Shown here piece after piece: positions 13,699-22,423 of a DNA stretch of 28,415 bases; within the stretch, counting starts at the first letter, position 1; each line of letters opens with the position of its first letter. The notes under the pieces were generated by a model that was not told where the DNA came from, did no database searches, and worked only from the letters and a program-made list of their open reading frames with translations. The DNA is from a virus, in IMG/VR virus record IMGVR_UViG_3300025652_000385, positions 1 through 28,415 of that record, one strand, 5' to 3'. Made by a program: the position numbers and the translations under genes.

Positions 13699-14757
13699 AT
13701 GGCAATAAATATAAATACGGTATATAAGACTGTATTGTTAATACTCAACAAGGAAGAAAGGGGATATGTAACCCCAGACGAGTTTAATAAAATTGCTACT
13801 CAAGTTCAATTAGAAATATTTGAACAGTATGGCGAGGACTTAAATCAGCAACTGCGTGTACCTCAAACGGATACAGATTATGCAGATAGAGTTGCTGCTA
13901 TTGATGAACACCTTTCTATATTTAAAACATCAGGCCCTGCTACTTATGTAGCCGCTGCCTCTCCAACACCTGCTCACTTTACATTACCAACTACTGACGT
14001 TTTTAATAATACGGTAGAGCTTTACAGGCTAGGTGTTGTTAACTACAAAGAAGAAGTCGAACTCCAAAGACTTCAAAGAATGGATTTTTATAACATTCAA
14101 AAATCTCCATTAACAAAATCAACAGAAACATTCCCAACTTACCTATTAGAAAATGAAAGGCTATTCGTTAAGCCTAACACTATTACTAGTAATATTAACT
14201 GTGATTTCTTAAGAAAACCATTAGATCCTAGGTGGGGTTATTCAATTGGGCTTGTAGGTCAATATGTCTACGACCCTACTGTATATGGGCCATTACTATT
14301 AAACACTGGGTCAGGAACATTAACAAGTAGTATAACAGGTGTGAATCCAACAGATAAAAACCCAACGACTACCACTGGAGTCACTCAAAGTGGTACAACT
14401 GGTTCTGGTGTAGGTTTGACTGTTAGCATAACAACTACTGGTGCTGCTGGAGCTGCCACAGTAACGGATGTTAGTATTACTTCTGCTGGTACGGGATACG
14501 CAAGCACAGATACAGTAACCTTTTCTGGTGCAAGTTTTGGCGGTGGTGTAGGTGGAAACTTAGAAATAACGTTACAAGATTTTAATTTCAACTCTAACAG
14601 TACTTATGGTTCAACTCAAATAGAACTAGACGTATCGGAGCAAACAAGTTTTATATTAAAAACTTTATTCTACTTCGGTGTTGTAGTAAAAGACCCTCAA
14701 ATCATTCAAGTTGCTGCTTCTCAAATACAGCAAGAAGAAAACAACTCAAAAAGCTAA
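13699..14757 (+). CDS. Ring/connector protein with an inserted Gly-rich beta domain
   Basis: A 352-aa protein. Its start (YKTVLLILNKEERGYVTPDE, FNKIATQVQLEIFEQYGEDL) and end (LDVSEQTSFILKTLFYFGVV, KDPQIIQVAASQIQQEE) I recognise from tail-ring/structural proteins of crAss-like phages. Between GQYVYDPTVY (about residue 195) and the C-terminal helix there is a Gly/Ser/Thr-rich beta insert (about 202-292) with the phrase SITSAGTGYASTDTVTFSGA. Comparable domains occur in the two muzzle proteins here. The protein likely forms a ring under the portal. The next gene follows after six bases, and the leader is A-rich (ACAAAAAAATAAT) with no Shine-Dalgarno. The insert looks recently gained or variable. 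Confidence 0.75.
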   Translation: MAININTVYKTVLLILNKEERGYVTPDEFNKIATQVQLEIFEQYGEDLNQQLRVPQTDTDYADRVAAIDEHLSIFKTSGPATYVAAASPTPAHFTLPTTDVFNNTVELYRLGVVNYKEEVELQRLQRMDFYNIQKSPLTKSTETFPTYLLENERLFVKPNTITSNINCDFLRKPLDPRWGYSIGLVGQYVYDPTVYGPLLLNTGSGTLTSSITGVNPTDKNPTTTTGVTQSGTTGSGVGLTVSITTTGAAGAATVTDVSITSAGTGYASTDTVTFSGASFGGGVGGNLEITLQDFNFNSNSTYGSTQIELDVSEQTSFILKTLFYFGVVVKDPQIIQVAASQIQQEENNSKS

Positions 14758-14763
14758 TAAGAT

Positions 14764-15957
14764 ATGCCAAATCCAAATGGTGGTTTAATAACCGAAACTA
14801 ATGCACAGTATTACTCAGGTCAGCAAGGTTTTATACAAACAGCAATTGCTCCGTTCAAGACGGTATTTGTCTGTAATTTTAACACAGACTTAGCTAATGC
14901 TGTTGCTGGCGCTTCAAATGCAAACTATACGGTAACTTTAAACGGTATTGCATTACCAGCAACAATTAATAGCATTACGTATAGTTTTTCAATGGTAAAT
15001 AATACCGTAACGATTTCTCCTGCCCCTCCTGCTAACTCAATAATATTAGTTACCCTAAGTGTTAACGCATTAAGGTCTAACTATGGTGGCTATCAGTATA
15101 CTAGCCTTAATGATATAATCAATAACTTTATGGTTGCATACGTTGGTGCTGGCAAGCTTATACCTAGCGTTAAAAGGACTGACATTATATTTCATGCTAA
15201 ACGTGGAATGCAAGAGTTTAGCTATGATACACTTAAAAGTATTAAGTCTCAAGAGCTTACAATGTCACCTAGCTTAACAGCGGTGATACCTCAAGATTAC
15301 GTTAACTACGTTAGACTGTCATGGATAGATAACTTAGGCATTAAAAGAATAATATACCCAAATAATAACCTAACAATAAACCCAGCCGAACCAATAATTC
15401 AAGACAATACTGGTCTTCCAATACAAGATGCATTTGGTGAGAATATAGAATCTGATCCGCCTGAAACAGTTCAGAAGTGGAGAAAAGCTGATACAAGTAT
15501 AATCTCAGGGACTCCTAATAGCACTCAGCTAAATGAAGGTTTTGATTTTGACAGAGATTATTGGGGGGATAGCTTCTGGGGTGGGGTAAATGGCCAGCGT
15601 TACGGTATAGACCCAAAAATAACCCAAACTAACGGTTGGTTCGGAATTGACGAGGTTAGAGGAGTCTTCACGTTCTCAAGCAACTTAAAGGACGTTCTTA
15701 TAACCATAGAGTACATTTCTGACGGTTTAGCTTATGATTTGGATACTAGAGTCCCAAAGATGGTAGAAGACGCTATGTACAGCCATATAAGCCATGCGAT
15801 AATAGCCAGTAGAATTAATCAACCAGAGTATGTGGTTAGCAGATTGAAACGAGAGCGAAGCGCAAAGCTTAGAAATGCAAAAATAAGATTGTCTAACATA
15901 AAGCTTGGTGAAATAGTACAGGTAATGAGAGGTAAATCTAAATGGATAAAATCATAA
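14764..15957 (+). CDS. Tail tubular/ring protein (P22 gp4-like role)
   Basis: A 397-aa protein. The first 105 residues are a beta-rich, Asn/Thr-rich domain (VTLNGIALPATINSITYSFS, VTISPAPPANSIILVTL). Then comes the part typical of this family: DIIFHAKRGMQEFSYDTLKS, PQDYVNYVRLSWIDNLGIKR and YPNNNLTINPAEPIIQDNTG, followed by IEYISDGLAYDLDTRVPKM and a basic C-terminal helix pair (RLKRERSAKLRNAKIRLSNI). The helical ends and beta core fit a head-to-tail adaptor ring stacked on the portal. The N-terminal beta domain resembles phage fibre-attachment or glycan-binding modules and may be peripheral; this is inference. The next gene starts three bases after the stop. Family call is from recognition of the conserved core. 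Confidence 0.8.
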   Translation: MPNPNGGLITETNAQYYSGQQGFIQTAIAPFKTVFVCNFNTDLANAVAGASNANYTVTLNGIALPATINSITYSFSMVNNTVTISPAPPANSIILVTLSVNALRSNYGGYQYTSLNDIINNFMVAYVGAGKLIPSVKRTDIIFHAKRGMQEFSYDTLKSIKSQELTMSPSLTAVIPQDYVNYVRLSWIDNLGIKRIIYPNNNLTINPAEPIIQDNTGLPIQDAFGENIESDPPETVQKWRKADTSIISGTPNSTQLNEGFDFDRDYWGDSFWGGVNGQRYGIDPKITQTNGWFGIDEVRGVFTFSSNLKDVLITIEYISDGLAYDLDTRVPKMVEDAMYSHISHAIIASRINQPEYVVSRLKRERSAKLRNAKIRLSNIKLGEIVQVMRGKSKWIKS

Positions 15958-15960
15958 TAT

Positions 15961-18900
15961 ATGTCTGAGGCTAAAAATAATTTTACTGGTTCTAAAATGA
16001 ACAAGGATGTTAGCCCGAGGCTAATTCCAAACAATCAATATATAGATGCTAGAAATGCTGCTGTATTAAATTCAGAAGGTGGAGATTCTGGGGTATTAGA
16101 AAATGTTACAGGTACTTCTATACTTACTAATCTTAACCTAACAGGAGAAAACTTAGAGATAATAGGATTTCATTTAGAAGGAGAGCTAGATAGAATATTC
16201 TTATTTGTGACGAACTGGAACGATACGTCTCAAAGTAATACTCAACACTTTGCTTCACCTCAGTCTAGCCATTATATATGTATGTACGATACGGCTACAG
16301 AAGTGTCTACAACTCTAGTAAGTGGAAGTTTTTTGAATTTTAGCAAAACAAATGAAATACTTGGAATTAATATTCTAGAAGACCTGTTGTTTTTTACAGA
16401 TAACAGGAACCAACCAAGAAAAATAAACATTAGTCTAGCGTTAGAGAACCCTGCGTATTATACAACAGAAGACACTATTTCTATATTAAAGTATTTTCCA
16501 TGGAAAGCACCAAGATTATCAAAAAATATAGTGTCTCCTGGAAAGACTAACCAGTATGAACTTCTACAGAGAAGTGAGCTTATAATAAGTAAACCTGGCC
16601 CTACAACAACAATACCTGATAATACAGTTATTTATGTAAATGTAAATACTGACTTTAACCCTACTGCTAACTGGACGACAAGTGGTGATGGTCAATGCCA
16701 ATTAAAAATTACCTTTGTTCAGAATAGGGTAAGTCAAGTTTTAATTAGTGATTCTACTGTTACCAGCAAGGACTTTTCTATTGGGGACACTATAACTTCT
16801 ACTGATACTAGTACACCAAGTACTAATGGGCTGGAACTTACCATTGGAAGCCAGAATATAGCAAGGGTTCCAACAATGAAAGACGTTACCTCTGAAAACT
16901 TAGCAATTACACAACTCACTACAGTAAACAGCAATATCACTAACACTTCATTTGTAGGAAGTGCTAGTCCTGACGTTAATTGGATTGGTGCTATTTTAAC
17001 ATCAACAGACGCTAATGGTAATTCAAAAATAACTGTTTCTGATAATATTAAAGTAACTAATATTTCATCAACCACTGTAACTCATACTAGCACTACTAAT
17101 ATAGTGGTTGGTGATATAATTACAATTGGGGCTAATCCTTATTATAACAGTGAATTTACTGGAGATAAAGATTTTTTAAATGATAAATTCATAAGATTTA
17201 GCTATAGGTTTAAATTTGAAGATAACGAATACTCCTTAATAGCACCATTTACACAATCAGCTTTTATACCTAAACAAGATGGTTATTTTTTAGAACAATC
17301 AGTACCCACTGACATTGAAGATGAAGCGGCAGACTCAGATGAGAACAGGGCAATTAGAAGTGGTATTTTAGGTTTTTTTGAAAACAAAGTAGACTCTGTC
17401 GGAGTTACTATAGAATTACCAGAGGGAGTTTCTAGTCCAGATAAGTTATATGAAGAGCTAAAGGTAACAGAAATAGATATATTATACAAGGACTCTAATG
17501 ATACAGGCATTAGACTAATAGATACCATAACAAAAGACGACCTTGTTTCTATGGCTCAAACAAACGAGATAACATATTCTTATGACTCGCAAATGCCTAT
17601 AAGAACATTGCGTTCTGTAGACTTCTCTAGAGCATCTGACAAGGCCCCCATTAGGGCGAAGTCACAAGAAGTTGCTGGGAACAGAGTTATGTATGGAAAT
17701 TATCTGGCTAGAACGACAAGACCTACTAGCCTTTCTTATGCTATTACTGCTGATGAAAAATTTACTTCTGGTACTGGAAACTCATTTAATCAAGTAGAAT
17801 ACCCTAATCACACATTAAAACAAAACAGATCATACGAGGTAGGTATAGTCCTTTCTGATAAGTTCGGAAGGCAATCTGATGTTATTACATCAAACCTATC
17901 CAGCACTTTTAATCCGTATAAAGACCAGGCGTTTGTTACTAATCCAAATGGCTTGCTGTATTGGATGGGGGACTCTTTGAAGGTGAATTGGCTTAGTAAA
18001 ATACCAGATACCATAGCGTTAAACGGATATGCTGGGCTGTATAGCGACACAAATCCACTTGGGTGGTATAGTTATAAGGTAGTTGTAAAGCAGACAGCTC
18101 AAGACTACTACAATATTTACCTACCCACGATACTTAATAATTACCCTCAAACTGGAACAAACACATCTAATGAGGTGGCTTTTATAACTCTTTTTAGCGA
18201 TAATGTTAACAAAGCTCCTAGAGACTTATTAAAAGTAAGTTCTGGAGACGTTACATTTACTAGCTCTGTAGAAATGTATGGTAGAGTTAACAACAGTTTC
18301 TATAGTTCTACAAACGCATCAAGCACTCAATACTACCCGTCAGACATACCTGATAAGCTTGTTAAGATTGGTACTAGAAATGACTTAGGATTAAATTTTA
18401 CTCAGGATGGAGGCACATATACTGTATCTCCGTTTTATAGTATTCCAAAAGTAGATGAAAAAGGTTCTAACCCATTTATAGGTGAGGTCTCTACTAGAAA
18501 AACAATAGGTGCTAGAGGAGGCTCTGCGGCTACAAATAAAGTAACTTTTAATGCGGTAAGGCTTAATGTTTATGAAACGGCTCCATTTGAATCTAATCTA
18601 GATATTTATTACGAGTCAAGTTCTAGCGGGTTAATATCTGAGTTAAATTCATATATAAGTCAAGACCAGAGCATCGGAGCTCCTGCTAATATAAAAGACT
18701 GGACTTGGCAGTTATCCGAAAGCGACACATCTACCGATGTTTCACCTTATTACGTAAACACGGGGCCTTGGGATGTTGTGAATAACGAAGGTACAAGCCT
18801 TACGGCTGCTGGCGTTGTTACTTCCATAGAAGGGGTTCTGCTTAGTGTGACAAACGCAAATAATGCTAATGTCAATAGTTCAGGTGCATTTGTACTAGAG

Positions 18901-19581
18901 CAGATTACGAGTGGCCCTGACCTGAATAAATTTAGAGTGAAACTTGATGTAAATAATTACTTTATATACAATAGCAGTAGTTCTGCTGTAGACATTTACA
19001 CTTTTAATTTTAGATTTACTACAGTTAAAAATAACATAACTTATATTAGAGATATAGCGGCTGAATTTGGTAATGAGTTGGACAACACTCTACCTAGCTT
19101 AATAGGGTCTCAAGGGCCATTCTCTATACCACTAGCGAGTAGCCCTTACGAAATACCCACATCATCATCTAGCTTTTCTAACCTATACACCCTTACTCCT
19201 ACAAATGGAAGTTCGTCTCCTACTGGAAAAATGCAAGGGATTACAGCCTCTGTTGAGTCTGTTGAGTATAAAAAAACAAATGGTCAATACGCTCCGTACG
19301 TAACTTACGTAGAAGCATTTAATATATTTTACGGACAAAATGATACTGTTCCAGAATACTTAGATTTTGTTAATACACAATCGAATACAACTATTCTATA
19401 TAATAAGTATTTGCAATGTGTGAATCCTAGTGGGTTCAACTTAACCTCAGTATACTCATTCTCACAACGTACCGACACTGAATTTAGAATCACATTGAGA
19501 TTAAATGACGCTAGTAATGGCAACGGTACATTAGCAAGTTTACCAATAGTACTTACATTTACACTACTTAGATCTAATTAA
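15961..19581 (+). CDS. Muzzle/stabilisation protein, N-terminal part of tail apparatus
   Basis: A 1206-aa protein. Its start (FTGSKMNKDVSPRLIPNNQY, then IDARNAAVLNSEGGDSGVLE) is the hallmark of the crAss-like 'stabilisation protein', called muzzle in structural work. Further conserved parts are DNEYSLIAPFTQSAFIPKQD (about 421-440), ELKVTEIDILYKDSNDTGI, APIRAKSQEVAGNRVMYGNY and HTLKQNRSYEVGIVLSDKFG (about 617-636). Residues about 213-300 hold a Gly-rich beta domain (QLKITFVQNRVSQVLI, FSIGDTITS). The C-terminal 500 residues are Ser/Thr/Asn-rich and beta-like, probably peripheral. It would close the tail tip and gate ejection of DNA and internal proteins. The second tail protein starts one base after its stop, so both are probably made together. 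Confidence 0.85.
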   Translation: MSEAKNNFTGSKMNKDVSPRLIPNNQYIDARNAAVLNSEGGDSGVLENVTGTSILTNLNLTGENLEIIGFHLEGELDRIFLFVTNWNDTSQSNTQHFASPQSSHYICMYDTATEVSTTLVSGSFLNFSKTNEILGINILEDLLFFTDNRNQPRKINISLALENPAYYTTEDTISILKYFPWKAPRLSKNIVSPGKTNQYELLQRSELIISKPGPTTTIPDNTVIYVNVNTDFNPTANWTTSGDGQCQLKITFVQNRVSQVLISDSTVTSKDFSIGDTITSTDTSTPSTNGLELTIGSQNIARVPTMKDVTSENLAITQLTTVNSNITNTSFVGSASPDVNWIGAILTSTDANGNSKITVSDNIKVTNISSTTVTHTSTTNIVVGDIITIGANPYYNSEFTGDKDFLNDKFIRFSYRFKFEDNEYSLIAPFTQSAFIPKQDGYFLEQSVPTDIEDEAADSDENRAIRSGILGFFENKVDSVGVTIELPEGVSSPDKLYEELKVTEIDILYKDSNDTGIRLIDTITKDDLVSMAQTNEITYSYDSQMPIRTLRSVDFSRASDKAPIRAKSQEVAGNRVMYGNYLARTTRPTSLSYAITADEKFTSGTGNSFNQVEYPNHTLKQNRSYEVGIVLSDKFGRQSDVITSNLSSTFNPYKDQAFVTNPNGLLYWMGDSLKVNWLSKIPDTIALNGYAGLYSDTNPLGWYSYKVVVKQTAQDYYNIYLPTILNNYPQTGTNTSNEVAFITLFSDNVNKAPRDLLKVSSGDVTFTSSVEMYGRVNNSFYSSTNASSTQYYPSDIPDKLVKIGTRNDLGLNFTQDGGTYTVSPFYSIPKVDEKGSNPFIGEVSTRKTIGARGGSAATNKVTFNAVRLNVYETAPFESNLDIYYESSSSGLISELNSYISQDQSIGAPANIKDWTWQLSESDTSTDVSPYYVNTGPWDVVNNEGTSLTAAGVVTSIEGVLLSVTNANNANVNSSGAFVLEQITSGPDLNKFRVKLDVNNYFIYNSSSSAVDIYTFNFRFTTVKNNITYIRDIAAEFGNELDNTLPSLIGSQGPFSIPLASSPYEIPTSSSSFSNLYTLTPTNGSSSPTGKMQGITASVESVEYKKTNGQYAPYVTYVEAFNIFYGQNDTVPEYLDFVNTQSNTTILYNKYLQCVNPSGFNLTSVYSFSQRTDTEFRITLRLNDASNGNGTLASLPIVLTFTLLRSN

Positions 19582-19582
19582 T

Positions 19583-21589
19583 ATGGCTACAATAAGAGAG
19601 ATAACGTATTTTAATTCATTTGTAGTTAAGAAAGTAGTTAAAGATAAAATCCCTTCTGAACCCCCTTATACACCCGTTTTAGGTGGAGCGTCAACCTGGC
19701 CCTCTATGCCTTGGAATCCAGTAGGATACCCTACGTTTCCTTTGCTTGTATATAGCGCCTATAGATATTATTCTTGGTATGTAGAGGAGAATAGAATACG
19801 TGGAGGGTTTAATAACGTTCAGTCAGAGCTCGGAGTTAGAGCGTACATAAAGGAAACCACAGATAGTGAATTGATACTCGGTAATGGTCTTATATATTCA
19901 GGGCTTTACAACTCAACGACAGGCTTTAACGATACTAATGTATTCTCTGTTGCTGAAACTATTACAAAGCAAGTAGATCCTAGATACGGTGCTATACAAA
20001 AATTGTACACATCAGATACAAATTTAATAATATTTCAAACAGACAAAATAAGCAACGTCTTAGTAGACAAGGACGCTATATATACGGCTGATGGTAATCC
20101 AGCACTAACGGCTTCTACATTAGTACTGGGGCAAATAAAACAATATGCTGGAGAGTACGGAATAAGTGTCAATCCACAATCATTTTCTTTCAAAGGTAAT
20201 AGGCTATACTTTACTGACAAGGATAGAGGTGCGGTAATGAGGTTATCATTAGATGGTCTTACTGAAATAAGTACATATGGAATGCGTGATTATTTTAGAG
20301 ATAAGCTTGCTTCTATATCAAACACCCCTAGATTTAGTAATCTCACAAACGTTCTGCTTGAATATTACAACAAGTCAAATCAGATTGTATTTCCTACGGA
20401 CACTTTTATTGCAAGAGATACAACTACAGGGTTAGCTAGCGACTTGGAGCTTGGGGCTCAGTCAACAAAAACAATAGAAGGTAATAGTGGTGTGTATATA
20501 GTTAACAAACAGATTACGGGAGGATTGACTGGTTCTTTAGCAATAACGGACAATAGCACTACTCTAGGAATAGGGACTACTACACATACAGTTACTTCAT
20601 CAAGGTCAACAGCTTCTCAGGTTAGCGCAACGGTAACGGTGACTGTTAACCCTGCTTTTGAGGTATCTAGTATTGTTGTCGCTACTCCAGGTGATTTATA
20701 TTCGATGGGAGATGTGTTAACAATACCATCTATTGGTGATGTCACGTTTTCTATAGCTACAGATAACATAATACCAGACGCAACCGCACGTAGGATTACA
20801 TTTAACCGAACATTAGTTTATAATAATATTTTTTTACCTGCCCTTAGCAATGAATTTGTTTTTTATATTTTATTGCAGGACAAGATAGTAGGTGGGTATG
20901 ATAATTATTATGATAACTATGTTTTATCAATGCAAAAAAGTGTTGAAAAAACATATGATACATTGTCATTTTCAGAGAAAGTTAATGGGTGGACTAGCTT
21001 CTGGGATTACAAGCCATCGTTTATAGGTACATTAAGTAATGTGTATTATTCAGTAGAAGGAATTAATGTATGGAAACATTACAATGAATCAGTAATTAAT
21101 AATAGAGGGTACTTCTATGGAACTTATTATCCTACTTCGGTTGAGTTTGCTTTCAATCCAAGTGTGTCTAACTCTAAAAACTTCAATACTATAAACTATG
21201 AAGGAACAAATGGGTGGCAAGTAAACCATTTTTTATCGGATAGTACAGGAGCTACTAAATCAAGTTACGGAGTAAATAGTTATAAGGATGATTCTGCGTT
21301 AGTATACAGCTACGATGAGGGAGTTTATGTTGATGGAGGTGTTACTTATAGAGTTGGGTTTGACAGAAAAGAAAATAAATACGTAGCTAATTTAATTAAC
21401 AATGGCGTTGTCACTTCTACTACGAATACATTAGTGCCTGCTGGTCAGCCAGGACAAGTACTCCCAGGAACCAGTATGAGTGGGATAAAAGGATATTTTG
21501 CTACAGTTAAATTAAGTACGGATACAACTACAGAAATAGGAGGGTTAAAAAGTCTTTTTGCTGTGTCTTCAAATTTCGTTAAGTCTTAA
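19583..21589 (+). CDS. Second muzzle/tail protein (beta-propeller-like)
   Basis: A 668-aa protein. The segments YSWYVEENRIRGGFNNVQSE (about 63-82), SGLYNSTTGFNDTNVFSVAE (about 107-126), ITKQVDPRYGAIQKLYTSDT and VSNVLVDKDAIYT-like text are conserved in the later part of crAss-like stabilisation/muzzle proteins as I remember them. Repeated short beta units (ENRIRGGF, IQKLYTSDTNLIIFQ, RLYFTDKDRGAVMRLSLDG) suggest a propeller. Residues about 313-393 are a Thr/Val/Gly-rich insert with PGDLYSMGDVLTIP, like those in 13699 and 15961. The C-terminus has an aromatic-rich region (WTSFWDYKPSFIGTL) seen in phage tail tip proteins. It probably binds the preceding protein to complete the muzzle. Confidence 0.78.
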   Translation: MATIREITYFNSFVVKKVVKDKIPSEPPYTPVLGGASTWPSMPWNPVGYPTFPLLVYSAYRYYSWYVEENRIRGGFNNVQSELGVRAYIKETTDSELILGNGLIYSGLYNSTTGFNDTNVFSVAETITKQVDPRYGAIQKLYTSDTNLIIFQTDKISNVLVDKDAIYTADGNPALTASTLVLGQIKQYAGEYGISVNPQSFSFKGNRLYFTDKDRGAVMRLSLDGLTEISTYGMRDYFRDKLASISNTPRFSNLTNVLLEYYNKSNQIVFPTDTFIARDTTTGLASDLELGAQSTKTIEGNSGVYIVNKQITGGLTGSLAITDNSTTLGIGTTTHTVTSSRSTASQVSATVTVTVNPAFEVSSIVVATPGDLYSMGDVLTIPSIGDVTFSIATDNIIPDATARRITFNRTLVYNNIFLPALSNEFVFYILLQDKIVGGYDNYYDNYVLSMQKSVEKTYDTLSFSEKVNGWTSFWDYKPSFIGTLSNVYYSVEGINVWKHYNESVINNRGYFYGTYYPTSVEFAFNPSVSNSKNFNTINYEGTNGWQVNHFLSDSTGATKSSYGVNSYKDDSALVYSYDEGVYVDGGVTYRVGFDRKENKYVANLINNGVVTSTTNTLVPAGQPGQVLPGTSMSGIKGYFATVKLSTDTTTEIGGLKSLFAVSSNFVKS

Positions 21590-21609
21590 GAATTTAAAAA
21601 TAATTAGAA

Positions 21610-22389
21610 ATGGGTATAATTAAAAAAGTTATAGGTAAATCTATTGGAGCATTTGGCGATGTAGCGGGTGTTATAAAAAAGAACAAGCGTACTAGGGAAG
21701 ACCGAAATCAAGCTAATCTTGATAAGATGAAATCAGAGCTGGATTTAAAGATACTAGAATCAACTCGTCAAGAAATAATTAATCCATATGCAGACGTTGT
21801 TGATTTATCTGGGGGGTTAACTAATACGTTTGGAGACTTAGATAATAAGTTTGCAGATTTAGGAAATCCATTTGCTAATTTAGCCGTTGCTACTGGGGCA
21901 GCAGAAATACAAATGCAACAATCAGATGCTGCGTTAGCTAATACGCTAGACACATTAAGAGCTACTGGTGCAGGAGCAGGTGGCGCAACCGCATTAGCAC
22001 AAGCGGCATTACAAAGCAAGAAAGGTGTTGCGGCAAGCATAGAGACTCAAGAAGCTGCAAATTCAAAACTAGCGGCTCAAGGAGAGGCTAACAATCAAAA
22101 AATGGAAGCGGAAGCAGCCACAAACATTCAAATGGCAGCAGCTCAAGGAGAGAGTGATTTACAGAAAATTAAAATGGCTGAAGCGACAAGAGTTCAAGAC
22201 GCTGAGGTCGCAGGAAAAGCTTTTGTTTTTGGGGAAACTGAAAAAAGAGAACTAGCTGCACTAGACAGGTCTCAACAATTACTTGAAGAATCAAAACAAA
22301 ATCAAGTAGATGCTGAGAACAATAGAAGAGACTTTGAGGATTCTGCTTGGGAACAAGTATCTGAAGGAGGATATAAGTTTGGGAATTAG
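21610..22389 (+). CDS. Internal/ejected virion protein candidate, Ala-rich helical
   Basis: A 259-aa protein directly after the muzzle genes, where crAss-like phages encode cargo proteins. The N-terminus is a short amphipathic helix (MGIIKKVIGKSIGAFGDVAG), then a basic stretch. A repeated acidic motif follows (FGDLDNKFADLGNPFANLAV, about 73-92). The centre is an Ala/Gly-rich helix, DAALANTLDTLRATGAGAGG and ATALAQAALQSKKGVAASIE (about 105-145), which I recall as conserved in such proteins. The rest is a long Ala/Glu/Gln coiled coil to about residue 240. Small, Ala-rich, helical proteins such as T7 gp14 line the ejection channel, so a similar ejected role is plausible. No enzymatic motif is visible. 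Confidence 0.7.
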   Translation: MGIIKKVIGKSIGAFGDVAGVIKKNKRTREDRNQANLDKMKSELDLKILESTRQEIINPYADVVDLSGGLTNTFGDLDNKFADLGNPFANLAVATGAAEIQMQQSDAALANTLDTLRATGAGAGGATALAQAALQSKKGVAASIETQEAANSKLAAQGEANNQKMEAEAATNIQMAAAQGESDLQKIKMAEATRVQDAEVAGKAFVFGETEKRELAALDRSQQLLEESKQNQVDAENNRRDFEDSAWEQVSEGGYKFGN

Positions 22390-22423
22390 TAATTATAAAT
22401 AAAGAAATAAATATTAAGTTAAT

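Noticed and set aside
21583-21609. CTTAAG palindrome and A/T-rich gap as a terminator
   Set aside because: The stem is only a few bases with no GC-rich core; it reads as an ordinary AT-rich leader.
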